From assembly GCA_903892045.1 (NCBI GenBank), contig CAITGX010000159.1:1-48565 (forward strand): a stretch of 48,565 bases of DNA. The letters are read 5' to 3'. Shown one piece after another: positions 1 to 7,850 of the stretch. The position numbers were made by a program, and so were the translations under genes. How positions within the stretch are numbered: the stretch's first letter is position 1; each line of letters begins with the position of its first letter. The notes under the pieces were generated by a model. That model was given only the letters and a program-made list of their open reading frames with translations. It was not told where the DNA came from and made no database searches. Source of the DNA: an uncultured Planctomycetota bacterium. Lineage in GTDB: Bacteria > Planctomycetota > UBA1135 > GCA-002686595.

Positions 1-1216
1 CGGTGAGTGCGTCGCAGGCGTACATCGCCAGCGGATCGTCGAGGCGCTCGCCGAGCCGGAAGGCCGGCTCCGCGACGGTCGGCCCAACGAGCACATCGAA
101 GTGCTCGAAGCACGCGACGAGCTCGTCGCGCAACAGCCTGCGCACGCGCGCCGCCTGCTCGAGCCATCGCTCCCGCTCGCCGTGCGACAGCGCGAGGGTT
201 CCGAGCAGCACGCGTCGCTGCGCCTCGCGGCCGAGGCCTGCGCCGCGCGTCGCGGCGATCGAGCCCTGCAGGCTCCCGTCACCGGATTCTCGCGTGCCGT
301 AGCGCAGGCCGTCGTAGCGCGCGAGGTTGCTGGCAGCTTCGCACGAGGAAATCAGCTGGTAGGCAGCGACGGCGTGGCGCGTGAGCGGGAGCTTCACGGG
401 CACGAGCTCGGCCCCGAGGACGCGCAGTCGGTCGAGTGCCGCCTCGATGCGCTCGCGCGTGCCGGCGTGCGTGACGAGCTCGAGCGCGTCGGACGAGATG
501 CCGACTCGCAGGCCGCGCAGGTGCTCGCGCGTCGGCTCTGCGGCGAGCGCCGGGAGCACGAGCGAAGTGGCGTCGCGAGTGTCGACGCCGCTGATGGCCG
601 CGAGCACGTGCTCGATGCGCTCGATCGAGTCGGCGATCACGCCGACCGTGTCGAGCGAGGACGCGAACGCGACCAGCCCATGGCGCGAGATGCGGCCGTA
701 GCTCGGCTTGAAGCCGCTCACGCCGCACAGCGCGGCAGGCTGGCGCACGGAACCGCCCGTGTCGGAGGCGAGTGCGAACGGGACGAAACGCGCGGCGACA
801 GCGGCGGCGCAGCCGCTCGACGAGCCTCCGGGGGTGCGCGAGAGGTCCCAAGGATTGCGCGTCGAGCCGAAGCTCGAGTGCTCTCCCGACGAGCCGAAGC
901 CGAACTCGTCCATGTTGCAGCTGCCGAGCGGGATCCCGCCCGCTTCGACGAGGCGTGCGAGCGCCGTCGCGTCGTAGGGTGGGCGATAGCCTTCGAGCGC
1001 GCGGCTCCCGGCGCTGGTCGCGCGCCCGCGCCAGCACAGGTTCGCCTTGACGAAGAACGGCACGCCGTGGAGCGGACCGCGCGGATGGCTCTCGCGATCG
1101 AGCAGGTCCGCGCGCTCGCGCGCACCGTCTTCGTCGACGTCGAGCAGGGAGCCCAGCTCCGCTTCGAGGGCCTCGATGTGCGCGAGCGCCGCCTCGACCG
1201 CCGCGCGCGCGCTCAC
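1..1216 (-). CDS. gatA: Asp-tRNA(Asn)/Glu-tRNA(Gln) amidotransferase subunit A (3' end outside window)
   Basis: This is the catalytic amidase subunit of GatCAB, which hydrolyses glutamine and supplies ammonia to amidate misacylated Glu-tRNA(Gln) or Asp-tRNA(Asn). My translation of the minus strand gives the amidase-signature landmarks: the catalytic Lys in 'FVKANL', the 'MDEFGFGSS' block, the Gly/Ser stretch 'GGSSSGCAA' holding the cis-Ser, the nucleophile Ser in 'DTGGSVRQPA', and 'YGRISRHGLVAFASSLD'. About 405 residues are present and the gene runs off the left edge, still in frame at 'MYACDALT'. It starts at a GTG that overlaps the gatC stop by 4 bases (GTGA), so the two are translationally coupled. 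The usual 'VKD' after the Lys reads 'VKA', and 'GGSSGGS' reads 'GGSSSGC'; both changes are mild. The track ORF at 279-1235 is an out-of-frame shadow of this gene. Confidence 0.95.
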   Translation of the reverse strand, partial: MSARAAVEAALAHIEALEAELGSLLDVDEDGARERADLLDRESHPRGPLHGVPFFVKANLCWRGRATSAGSRALEGYRPPYDATALARLVEAGGIPLGSCNMDEFGFGSSGEHSSFGSTRNPWDLSRTPGGSSSGCAAAVAARFVPFALASDTGGSVRQPAALCGVSGFKPSYGRISRHGLVAFASSLDTVGVIADSIERIEHVLAAISGVDTRDATSLVLPALAAEPTREHLRGLRVGISSDALELVTHAGTRERIEAALDRLRVLGAELVPVKLPLTRHAVAAYQLISSCEAASNLARYDGLRYGTRESGDGSLQGSIAATRGAGLGREAQRRVLLGTLALSHGERERWLEQAARVRRLLRDELVACFEHFDVLVGPTVAEPAFRLGERLDDPLAMYACDALT

Positions 1217-1518
1217 CGGGCGCCTCCCAGCGCATCCGGAGCGCGGATCAGCCCGTCCAGCGCCGTGGCGGAGTTCGCGAGCAGCTCGCCGCGCTCGAGC
1301 GAGGGCGCCACGCGGTCGGCGCGCTCCGGGCCGGCTTCCACGGCGACGCTCCAGAGCGGCTCGACACCGCGGGTGTCGACGGTCCGCAGGCTCGACCAGG
1401 CGGCGAGCGCGCGCTCGAGGTCGCGGGCGAGCGCGGGCGCCTCGAACGGGTCGAGCGCGATGCGCGCGAGGGCGGCAGCGCGCTGCAGGCGCTCCTGCGA
1501 AGGGTCCGGCGGGGGCAT
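1213..1518 (-). CDS. gatC: Asp-tRNA(Asn)/Glu-tRNA(Gln) amidotransferase subunit C
   Basis: This is the small GatC subunit (101 aa, normal for the family), a scaffold that wraps around GatA and stabilises its contact with GatB. The N-terminal pattern 'QRAAALARIALDPFEAPALARDLERALA' matches the GatC helical segment, followed by 'VDTRGVEPLWSV', equivalent to the family's 'vdtegvePt.hv'. It lies directly upstream of gatA with a 4-base GTGA overlap, as in classic gatCA(B) operons. No gatB is visible in the window; it may lie beyond the left edge. A TACGCT -10-like element sits 10 bases before the ATG and I see no Shine-Dalgarno sequence. Confidence 0.9.
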   Translation of the reverse strand: MPPPDPSQERLQRAAALARIALDPFEAPALARDLERALAAWSSLRTVDTRGVEPLWSVAVEAGPERADRVAPSLERGELLANSATALDGLIRAPDALGGAR

Positions 1519-1528
1519 GGAAGCGCGG

Positions 1529-1534
1529 AGCGTA
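1529..1534 (-). promoter_or_regulatory. Candidate -10 element (TACGCT) of gatC
   Basis: Read on the minus strand, 'gcTACGCT' lies 10 bases before the gatC ATG. It fits the TANNNT pattern found before many genes here and would give a leaderless or nearly leaderless mRNA. No good -35 is visible. Confidence 0.4.
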
Positions 1535-1600
1535 GCAGTCGCACGGCGCGATCGCAGGAGCCCGTGGCTGCGCCGCGCTTGCTCGCGCGGCAGCGCACGC

Positions 1601-1606
1601 TACCTT
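1601..1606 (+). promoter_or_regulatory. Candidate -10 element (TACCTT) for the membrane-protein gene
   Basis: 'gcTACCTT' lies 7 bases before the ATG at 1614. A TTG-starting hexamer (TTGCTC) occurs 16 bases upstream. The spacing implies a leaderless transcript. Confidence 0.4.
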
Positions 1607-1613
1607 CCACGGC

Positions 1614-2228
1614 ATGGCATGCACGCTCGGCGCGGCGGAGCCCATCTCCCCGGACTGGACCACCCTCGGCTACGTGCTCGCGATCGTGGGCTGCGTGCTG
1701 CTCGCCAACGGCGTGCTGTTCCGCAACCCGCGCGCGCTGGTCGCCGAGCGTCTCGGACGCGGCCCCCAGCCCCTGCGGCGCATCCGCGACTTCGTGTTCC
1801 ACCGCGTACAGGTGGGCCTCGGTTTCCTGTACCTCGTCGCGGCCTTCGGGAGCCTCCTGTACGGTCGACTCGCGCCGACCGAGCTGCCCGGCGGCAGCGC
1901 GATGATGTGGGCCGGGGTCGTGCTCGTCGCGACGGTCGCGCTCGAGGTCGCGGGCTGGCTGTGGTCGGCGCACTCGCTGCGGATGCACGTGCGGCAGGTG
2001 CTGCGCGAGTCGCCCCCGGATTTCGAGACGGATCCGACGCTCGCGCGCGAGATCGGCGAGCTGTTCGGAGTCGAGTCGCGCGCGGACGAGACCGTGCAGT
2101 CCTATGCAGCGCGCCTGCGGCAGTCGCTGGGGATCGCGGCCGGAGCCCGGCCGACGGCGGGTGCGCGCGGCGAGCGGCTCGGTCGGCCCGTGGCCGGCTT
2201 CGGCGACGACGGCGACGACGAGAGCTGA
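1614..2228 (+). CDS. Small integral membrane protein of unknown function
   Basis: This is a 204-aa protein that I cannot assign to a family. Three hydrophobic segments are visible: about residues 18-38 ('LGYVLAIVGCVLLANGVLF'), 66-86 ('VGLGFLYLVAAFGSLLYG') and 96-116 ('MMWAGVVLVATVALEVAG'). A charged cytoplasmic-type tail of about 90 residues follows and ends in acidic 'GDDGDDES'. A short basic loop ('RNPRALVAERLGRG') separates the first two segments. It has its own TANNNT element 7 bases upstream and is followed at once by a U-tract terminator, so it is probably monocistronic. It is divergent from gatC. The codon pattern agrees with the neighbours and the reading is well supported as coding, but the function is unknown. 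Confidence 0.75.
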   Translation: MACTLGAAEPISPDWTTLGYVLAIVGCVLLANGVLFRNPRALVAERLGRGPQPLRRIRDFVFHRVQVGLGFLYLVAAFGSLLYGRLAPTELPGGSAMMWAGVVLVATVALEVAGWLWSAHSLRMHVRQVLRESPPDFETDPTLAREIGELFGVESRADETVQSYAARLRQSLGIAAGARPTAGARGERLGRPVAGFGDDGDDES

Positions 2229-2239
2229 GCTCGCACCGT

Positions 2240-2269
2240 GGGGACGCCGGGCCAGCGGCGCCCTTTTTT
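2240..2269 (+). terminator. Rho-independent terminator after the membrane-protein gene
   Basis: The stem is GGG(A)CGCCG with CGGCGCCC, one bulged A and a GGCCAG loop, followed directly by six T residues (2264-2269). It lies 12 bases after the stop at 2228. This is one of the clearest intrinsic terminators in the window. Confidence 0.8.
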
Positions 2270-2305
2270 CCCGCGACCAGCGCGTGCGCCGCACGACAGG
2301 GAGGT

Positions 2306-3199
2306 GTGGGACTGTCCTCCGGCGTCTTGGAACTCGGACGAGCGGCACTCGACGTGCTGTATCCGCCCCTGTGCTGGCTGTGCGGTCAGGATGCCCTGCG
2401 CTGCGACTTCGGACACGCGAGCGGCTGCGAGACGCACGTCCTGCCGGACGGGCCGCCGGGCGTCCGCTGTCCGATCTGCGCGCTGGAGATGGCGCCGTCG
2501 CTCGCGGGTGCGGAGCGCTGCGCGGCCTGCCGGCGAGAGAGCTTCGGTCTCGAGCGACTGATCGTGCTCGGCGACTACCGCAGGCAGCCGCAGCTGCGCG
2601 AGTGGGTGCTGGCGTTCAAGCACGGAGGACGGCCGGAGCTGGCGCGGCCGCTGGCAGCGGCGCTGGCGCGACGCGTGCGCACGCTGCTGCCCGAGGCGGG
2701 CCGCGGGAACCTGCTCGTCCCCGTGCCGCTGCATCGCTGGCGGCGCGTCGAGCGCGGCTATGACCAGTCCGCGCGGCTGGGGAGCGAGCTCGCGGAGGCG
2801 CTCGGGTGGAACTGCGCTCGCGCGCTGGCCCGCACGCGTCCCACGGTGGTGCAGGGAACCGCAGGTGCGACCTCGCGTTCCGCCAACGTGCGCGGGGCCT
2901 TCGGTCCGGAGCGCTGGCGCCCGCTCGCGCGTCGCGCGGTCGCCGAGGCCGAGCGCGTGTGGATCGTCGATGACGTCGTGACTAGCGGAGCCACGCTGCG
3001 CGAGTGTGCACGCGCGTTGCGGCGCTTGGGGGCCCGGCACGTGTCGGCCCTAGCCCTTGCTCGCGCCTCGTCCCGTTCCGCGGGAGGCGACGCCTTGGAG
3101 ACGACGGAACTCGAAGACGAGCCCGCTCTCTCGATCGAGACGTCGAGTCGCGAGGCCCTGTCGTCGAGAGGTGCATCGCTGGCGTCGGGTGGCGGTTAG
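2306..3199 (+). CDS. comF: ComF-family phosphoribosyltransferase with N-terminal zinc-finger cysteines
   Basis: This is a ComF/GntX-type protein: an N-terminal cysteine cluster followed by a type I phosphoribosyltransferase fold. Relatives act in DNA uptake (ComFC) or are of unknown substrate. Visible features are 'LYPPLCWLCG', 'CPICALEM' and 'CAACRRE' (three Cys pairs), 'LVLAFKHGG'-like 'WVLAFKHGG', 'PVPLHRWRRVERGYDQSA' (typical of ComF), and the PRPP loop 'VWIVDDVVTSGAT' near the C-terminus. About 40 polar residues beyond the usual end form an extra tail. The start is uncertain. GTG 2306 is only one base from the AGGGAGG Shine-Dalgarno, CTG 2312 has better spacing, and TTG 2327 is also possible. 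The larger track ORF (101-3199) is mostly a spurious upstream extension. It ends 10 bases before larC. Confidence 0.85.
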   Translation: MGLSSGVLELGRAALDVLYPPLCWLCGQDALRCDFGHASGCETHVLPDGPPGVRCPICALEMAPSLAGAERCAACRRESFGLERLIVLGDYRRQPQLREWVLAFKHGGRPELARPLAAALARRVRTLLPEAGRGNLLVPVPLHRWRRVERGYDQSARLGSELAEALGWNCARALARTRPTVVQGTAGATSRSANVRGAFGPERWRPLARRAVAEAERVWIVDDVVTSGATLRECARALRRLGARHVSALALARASSRSAGGDALETTELEDEPALSIETSSREALSSRGASLASGGG

Positions 3200-3202
3200 G
3201 CT
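3197..3202 (+). promoter_or_regulatory. Candidate -10 element (TAGGCT) of larC
   Basis: TAGGCT begins inside the comF stop codon (TAG) and ends 7 bases before the larC ATG. It is the same hexamer and spacing as at ruvB and ubiE. Part of the match is contributed by the stop codon. Confidence 0.3.
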
Positions 3203-3209
3203 CTCGGCG

Positions 3210-4430
3210 ATGAAGCCTGTGGAGACCTGCGACACCCTGTTCGTCGAACCGTTCGCCGGCATGGCCGGGGACATGTTCCTCGGCGCCCTGCTCGACCTCG
3301 GGGACCCGCGCTTCTCGCTCGAGCACCTGCGGGCCCTCGCGGCGGACCTTGTGCCCGGGGAAGCGCAGGTCGCGACGGAAAAGGTCTGGCGCGGGTCGCT
3401 GTCCGGGCTCGCGCTGGATGTGCGCACTCCGGAGCGGGGCACCCTGCCGCACCGCGGGATCGCCGACCTCGAGGCGCTGCTGGCGCGTTCCGCGCTGCTA
3501 TCGCCCGCCTCGAAGGAGCGCGCTCGCGCCGTGCTCTGGCGGATTGCCGTCGCCGAGGGGCGCGTGCACGGCTGCGCTCCCGAGGAGATCCACTTTCACG
3601 AGATCGGCGCTGTCGACACGCTCGTCGATGTCTGTGGGGCCGTGGATGCGCTCGAGCGCCTCGGCGTGCGGCGCGTGCTCGCCACGCCGCCGCTCGTGGG
3701 GTCTGGGACGGTGCGCTGTGCTCACGGCGACATGCCCGTGCCGGTTCCCGCGGTGGCCGAGCTCCTGCGCGGCCGCGCCCATCACATCGGAGGCGGCGGG
3801 GAGCGCCTGACGCCGACGGGTGCGGCGCTGCTCGTCGAGCTGGTTGCGGAGTTCGGCGATCCGGGCCCGTTCGTGGCGAGCGCGATCGGCTACGGCGCCG
3901 GCCAGCGCGACCCGCGCGAGGGTCCGCCCAACGTCGTGCGCGTGCAGCTCGGGCGCTCGGGAGCTGGAACCCCGCGGCCCGAGGTCTGGACCCTCGAGTG
4001 CAACCTCGACGACATGACGGGCGAGGAGCTGGGATTTCTCGTGCAGGAGCTGCGCGCCGCCGGTGCGCTCGAGGTCTGGACGAGCGCGGTCGCGATGAAG
4101 AAGGACCGCCCGGGAGTGGTCGTGGCGGCGCTCGCCCGCGCCAGCGCGCGCCCGGCGCTCGAGAGCGCGCTGTTCGCGCACTCGACGGCGCTCGGACTGC
4201 GCTGGACACGCAGCGAGCGCACCGAGTGCGAGCGCATCGATCTCGAAGTTCGCGTGGGGGAGCTCCGTGTGCGCGGCCAGCGACGGGTGCGACCCGGCGC
4301 CGATCCGCGCTCGCTCGACACGCGCGACATCGCGTTCGAGTATGACGATCTCGCGGCCCTGGCTCGCGCGCGCGGGATCGCGCTGCGCGCCGCCGAGCAG
4401 CTCGCGCGCGCGGCGTTCGCCAAGGCGTAG
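3210..4430 (+). CDS. larC: Nickel insertion protein LarC
   Basis: LarC inserts nickel into the pyridinium-dithio-mononucleotide (NPN) cofactor of lactate racemase-type enzymes in a CTP-dependent cyclometallation. The protein is 406 aa in a single frame, so it is not split into LarC1/LarC2. The start 'FVEPFAGMAGDMFLGALLDLG' is the classic LarC N-terminus. 'HFHEIGAVDTLVDVCGA' (about 128-144) and 'LTPTGAALL' are conserved blocks. The C-terminal half contains 'WTLECNLDDMTGEELGF' and 'AVAMKKDRPG'. I chose ATG 3210 because the conserved N-terminus begins there; the track start 51 codons upstream lies within comF. No larA, larB or larE lies nearby, so the client enzyme must be elsewhere. Confidence 0.93.
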   Translation: MKPVETCDTLFVEPFAGMAGDMFLGALLDLGDPRFSLEHLRALAADLVPGEAQVATEKVWRGSLSGLALDVRTPERGTLPHRGIADLEALLARSALLSPASKERARAVLWRIAVAEGRVHGCAPEEIHFHEIGAVDTLVDVCGAVDALERLGVRRVLATPPLVGSGTVRCAHGDMPVPVPAVAELLRGRAHHIGGGGERLTPTGAALLVELVAEFGDPGPFVASAIGYGAGQRDPREGPPNVVRVQLGRSGAGTPRPEVWTLECNLDDMTGEELGFLVQELRAAGALEVWTSAVAMKKDRPGVVVAALARASARPALESALFAHSTALGLRWTRSERTECERIDLEVRVGELRVRGQRRVRPGADPRSLDTRDIAFEYDDLAALARARGIALRAAEQLARAAFAKA

Positions 4431-4451
4431 CTGCGAGTCGGAGCCGACTTC

Positions 4452-4480
4452 GGCGCCGCGGGTGCGTCGCTCGCGGCGCC
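4452..4480. terminator. Hairpin downstream of larC
   Basis: A perfect 9-bp inverted repeat, GGCGCCGCG / CGCGGCGCC, has an 11-base loop and lies 21 bases after the larC stop in the convergent larC-panD gap. There is no T-tract, so a terminator role is only suggested. The rest of the 4431-4638 gap holds no ORF I can support. Confidence 0.4.
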
Positions 4481-4600
4481 GGCCGTCGATCGCGCTCGTG
4501 CGCTCCCGGGCGTCGAACCATCCGGCGAGGGAGCTGGCTGCGCCGTCCACCGCGATGCGAGCCGTCGCTCGGACCCGCGGGGCCCCCGAAACAGGACGGA

Positions 4601-4632
4601 CCGCCCGCTCGAGACGAGCCCCTCGTCGGCGG
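4601..4632 (-). terminator. Nested hairpin downstream of panD
   Basis: GACGAG-CCC-CTCGTC (4613-4627) is enclosed by CCGCC (4601-4605) and GGCGG (4628-4632). It begins just past the panD stop on the minus strand. No U-tract is present. Confidence 0.35.
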
Positions 4633-4638
4633 GTCGGC

Positions 4639-5028
4639 CTAGAGGTACAGCTCGCCCTCGAGCGCCCGTTCCTGCTCTTCGGGATCGTCGAGCTTGCGCA
4701 CGACCCGGTTACCTTCGCCGATCAGGAGCACGGTCGGCGTGCGCGGACGGTCGGTGGCCTCGAAGGTCATGATGATGACCTCGTCGCCCGGGCGGACGAG
4801 GTGCGCCGCGGCACCGTTGATGCAGATGCAGCCCGAGCCGCGCTCGCCGGGGATCGTGTAGGTCTCGAGCCGCGCACCGTTGGTGTTGTCGACGATCAGC
4901 ACCTTCTCGAACGGCAGCACGTCCGCCGCGTCCATCAGGTCGCGGTCGATGGTGATCGAGCCGACGTAGTCGAGGCGCGCCTCGGTGACCGTGGCCTTGT
5001 GGATCTTGGAGCGGAGGAAGAAGCGCAT
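4639..5028 (-). CDS. panD: Aspartate 1-decarboxylase (pyruvoyl enzyme)
   Basis: PanD makes beta-alanine from aspartate for pantothenate and CoA synthesis. It is made as a proenzyme and cleaves itself between Gly23 and Ser24 in 'DYVGSITID', leaving a pyruvoyl group on the new Ser. The 129-aa length is normal. '[17 protein letters not shown]' is the usual N-terminus, and '[19 protein letters not shown]' and 'NGAAAHLV' (family 'NGAAARL') are conserved active-site segments. I took ATG 5028 and not the long in-frame track ORF, whose upstream part is a shadow of the aminotransferase. It lies 44 bases downstream of the aminotransferase gene, with its own promoter-like sequence in between. Confidence 0.95.
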   Translation of the reverse strand: MRFFLRSKIHKATVTEARLDYVGSITIDRDLMDAADVLPFEKVLIVDNTNGARLETYTIPGERGSGCICINGAAAHLVRPGDEVIIMTFEATDRPRTPTVLLIGEGNRVVRKLDDPEEQERALEGELYL

Positions 5029-5041
5029 CGCGGGGCGAAGA

Positions 5042-5070
5042 GGGATACGACATCCGACCGGATCGGTAAA
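5042..5070 (-). promoter_or_regulatory. Candidate promoter of panD
   Basis: On the minus strand, TTTACC and TATCCC are separated by 17 bases. The -10 ends 13 bases before the panD ATG. The match to consensus is partial. Confidence 0.35.
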
Positions 5071-5072
5071 GC

Positions 5073-6203
5073 TCAGCGCGGCGGATCCTCGTGGGCCGCA
5101 TGGCTGCGCAGGCCGCGGGAGAGCCGCGCCAGTCCGTCCGCGAGGGCCCCCGGGTCCATGCCGTAGCCCAACCGCAGGTGGCCCGGAGCGCCGAAGTGCT
5201 CGCCGGGGACCACGCCGAGGCCCTCGGTCGCGGCGAGGTGGCGAGCGAGGGTGCGGGTGTCCGCGACCCCGCGGATGCGAGCGCAGGCGATGATGCCGTG
5301 CTCGGGCACGAGCGCCTCGACGCGCGGCTCCGACGCCAGCCAGCGCTCGAACACGGGGCGGCTCTCGGCCAGCACTTGCCGGTAGGGGGCGAGTAGAGCC
5401 TCGCGGCGGCGCAGGGCCAGCGTCGCCGCCCGCAGGCTGCTGGTCGGCAGGTCGACGTACTGCAGGAAGGTGGCGTCCTCGACGGCCTCGCGCTCGGCCA
5501 TGGCGGCCTCCCCGAGGACCACCCAGCCCACGCGCAGGGCGCCGAGCCCGTAGGCCTTGGTCAGGCTGCCGAGCGAGATCCCATGGCGCAGCTCGGACGC
5601 GGCGTGGAACGCTTCCCGGGCCGGCACGAACTCCTCGTAGATCTCGTTGCAGACGAGGTAGCCCCCGGCGCGTGCCGCGAGCTCGGCGAGCTCGGCCAGG
5701 TCGGCGGGGGAGGTGCGGACGCCGCTGGGGTTGTGGGGGCTCGAGAGGAACACGTGTCCGCGGCCCTCTCCGGCCAGAGCCTCCGCGACGGCCGCAGGCT
5801 CGAGCCTCCAGCCCTGCTCCAGGGTGCGACGGACCTCGATGACCTGCGCTCCCTCGCGGCGCGGCAGCACACGCAGCGGCTCGTAGGAGGGCACCTCGAC
5901 CGCGACCCGGTTGCCCGCTCCGAAGAGCGCCGCCGCGGCCACGCTCATCGCGCCGGTCGCGCCCGGCGTGACGAAGACCTGCTCCGGGTGCACGCGGAAA
6001 CGCCGCGCGAGCTCCGCCGCGAGCTCGGGCAGCGCGCGCGCGCCGCCCCACTCGAGCTCGAGCGCCGCGAGCTCGGCGAAGTGCCGCGGGTCGGCGGCCG
6101 CCATGCCCGACTGGGTCAGGCTCGCGGGCTGCGCCATGGCGTCCGTGCGCGCGAAGCGCATGTAGGGGAAGCCCGGTCGGCGCGGGGGAGTGAAGTCGCT
6201 CAC
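5073..6203 (-). CDS. Pyridoxal-phosphate aminotransferase, class I/II
   Basis: This is a fold-type I PLP enzyme of 376 aa, within the usual 370-420. '[22 protein letters not shown]' is the cofactor phosphate-binding turn and 'SSPHNPSG' holds the conserved Asn. '[10 protein letters not shown]' contains the Asp/Glu-x-x-Tyr segment, but with Asn-Glu where most relatives have Asp-Glu. '[15 protein letters not shown]' carries the Schiff-base lysine (about 216), and 'LRLGYG' near the C-terminus has the substrate-carboxylate Arg. The substrate cannot be read from sequence; its position upstream of panD would suit aspartate/alanine-type chemistry, but that is only an inference. I kept the track ATG. 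No Shine-Dalgarno or TANNNT element is obvious upstream. Confidence 0.88.
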   Translation of the reverse strand: MSDFTPPRRPGFPYMRFARTDAMAQPASLTQSGMAAADPRHFAELAALELEWGGARALPELAAELARRFRVHPEQVFVTPGATGAMSVAAAALFGAGNRVAVEVPSYEPLRVLPRREGAQVIEVRRTLEQGWRLEPAAVAEALAGEGRGHVFLSSPHNPSGVRTSPADLAELAELAARAGGYLVCNEIYEEFVPAREAFHAASELRHGISLGSLTKAYGLGALRVGWVVLGEAAMAEREAVEDATFLQYVDLPTSSLRAATLALRRREALLAPYRQVLAESRPVFERWLASEPRVEALVPEHGIIACARIRGVADTRTLARHLAATEGLGVVPGEHFGAPGHLRLGYGMDPGALADGLARLSRGLRSHAAHEDPPR

Positions 6204-6281
6204 GGCAGGTGGTCACGAGCCCTTGGGAAGCGCGTTCGAGAAGTGCGAAAAAGCGCTGTGGAACACGCCTCTTCCGATGGC

Positions 6282-6287
6282 TAGGAT
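6282..6287 (+). promoter_or_regulatory. Candidate -10 (TAGGAT) upstream of the SH3-repeat gene
   Basis: 'ggcTAGGAT' lies in the 241-base divergent gap 6204-6444, with TGGAAC 17 bases upstream as a weak -35. It would give a leader of about 150 bases before the ATG at 6445. Nothing else in this gap looks like a gene or RNA. Confidence 0.3.
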
Positions 6288-6444
6288 CGCGCCCGTTCTA
6301 GCACATTCGCCGCGCTCGCGGAGGTTGCTGGGACCCGCGGGAGCTCGAGCGATGCGCGCGCCGCGTCGCGAAGGATCCTGTCGATGTCCGAGGGGCTCTC
6401 CCGCGCGGGGAGTCGGGCACAACAAGCACTGGGATTGGCACCAC

Positions 6445-7791
6445 ATGAAGATCCACGGATCGCAGGTCCGAGGCTGGACCTCGTCGTTCTCGTTCGTCCT
6501 CTGCGCCACGGGCCTCGCGCTCGCGCAGCAGGGTTCTCCGCTCCCGAATCCCGCGAACACCGGCACGGCGAAGACGCCGACTGCGAGCAGCGCGACTGGC
6601 GCGAGTGCCTCGGGCACCGCGAGCGCCACCGCGACGCAGGAGACGCCGAAGTTCCTGCGCTACGTGCGCGCAGCGAGCGGTGGCGCGAAGGTGCGCAACA
6701 TCTACGACGCGCAGGGCGTCTCGATCGCCGAGCTCGAGGCCGGCACCGTGCTCGCCGTCTACGGCGAGCGCGCTGGCTGGCTCGAAGTCGAGTCGCCGGC
6801 GGGCTACTCGGTGTGGGTCTACGGCGAGTACCTGACGCCGACCACCGAGTCGGGCGTGCTGTCGGTCTCGGGCAACGACGTGCGCATGCGTCCGCTGCCG
6901 TCGTCCGGCGCGGAGAGCCTGCCGCTGCGTCAGCTGCTCCAGAAGGGCCAGAAGTTGCGCATGCTCGGCCGCAAGGACATGTCGAAGCCGCTGGCGGAAG
7001 ACTGGGTCAACGTCGGCTCGCCCGTCGGCACGCGCGGCTGGGTGGCGACGACCCAGACCGAGACGCTGCCTGCCGATCAGGACGGCGCGACCCTGTGGGG
7101 TGCGGCGGTGAGCGAGGCGCGCAAGCCGCTCACGGGCACTCCGATCACCGGCGCGACCGGAGCGGACACCGAGGCCACGACGGCGCCGTCGAACGCGAGC
7201 GTCACGACGGACTCGAAGAAGATCAGCGCCGCGCTCGCGGACGCCGACAAGCAGCTCGCCGCGGCCCGCAGCGCGCAGGAGCAGGGCGGCACGGCCGACT
7301 ACGACTCGGTCAAGGCCGCCTACGAGGCCGTGCTGGCCATGGGGCCGGGCGAGGCGACGACGAAGCTCGTCAAGGATCGCATCGAGCTGTGCAGCGCCTA
7401 CGCCGACGGCATCAAGCTCAGCGCGGAGCTCGAGCAGCAGAAGCAGTCGATCGACGCGGCCATGCGCAAGCGCCAGACGGAGATGGCCCGCGCGGCCCGC
7501 AGCCAGCCCTTCGACGGTCGCTTCGATGGCCGCGGCCGCATCGAGAAGGCCACGCTGCCCGGCGAGAGCCGTCCGGTGTACTTCCTGCGCTTCGGCGGCG
7601 AGCTCGTCGCCGAGCTCGGCTGCGCGAGCGGTCGCCTGAACTTCGCCGACTACCTCGGCTGCGAGGTCGGCTTCAACGGCACCGAGACGCGCGGCCCGAT
7701 CCGCAGCACGACGGCGGAGCTCAACCGCCCGCGCGCCTTCGAGGTCACGCGCCTCGAGGTGATCGCGGCGCCCGCGAAGGCCCAGCGCTAG
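6445..7791 (+). CDS. Exported protein with two bacterial SH3-type domains
   Basis: This is a 448-aa protein with an N-terminal signal peptide ('WTSSFSFVLCATGLALAQ', cut near residue 28). A Ser/Thr/Ala/Pro-rich linker follows (about 30-68). Two SH3-like repeats come next: about 72-130 ('AKVRNIYDAQGVSIAELEAGTV', 'GWLEV', 'SVWVYGEYL') and about 138-203 ('GNDVRMRPLPSSG', 'DWVNVGSPVGTRGWVA'). The middle has helical, coiled-coil-like stretches rich in Ala, Lys and Gln. The C-terminal part ('DGRGRIEKATLPGESRPVYFLRFGGE') is a beta-rich region I do not recognise. SH3_3 domains usually bind cell-wall or protein ligands, so a periplasmic or surface role is likely. I chose ATG 6445 because it begins a credible signal peptide; the track start is far upstream in the intergenic region. 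Confidence 0.85.
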   Translation: MKIHGSQVRGWTSSFSFVLCATGLALAQQGSPLPNPANTGTAKTPTASSATGASASGTASATATQETPKFLRYVRAASGGAKVRNIYDAQGVSIAELEAGTVLAVYGERAGWLEVESPAGYSVWVYGEYLTPTTESGVLSVSGNDVRMRPLPSSGAESLPLRQLLQKGQKLRMLGRKDMSKPLAEDWVNVGSPVGTRGWVATTQTETLPADQDGATLWGAAVSEARKPLTGTPITGATGADTEATTAPSNASVTTDSKKISAALADADKQLAAARSAQEQGGTADYDSVKAAYEAVLAMGPGEATTKLVKDRIELCSAYADGIKLSAELEQQKQSIDAAMRKRQTEMARAARSQPFDGRFDGRGRIEKATLPGESRPVYFLRFGGELVAELGCASGRLNFADYLGCEVGFNGTETRGPIRSTTAELNRPRAFEVTRLEVIAAPAKAQR

Positions 7792-7850
7792 TTCGCTCGC
7801 GCGCGGGAGGATCGCTCCGCTCCTCCCGCGCCGCACTTCCCGCTCCTCCC

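Noticed and set aside
101-3199. 1032-codon plus-strand ORF as one protein
   Set aside because: Only the last 297 codons (ComF) are real. The rest runs antisense to gatCA and across the small membrane-protein gene.
4431-4638. A small gene or tRNA in the larC-panD gap
   Set aside because: There is no ORF with a plausible start and codon bias, and no tRNA arm pattern. Only hairpins are present.
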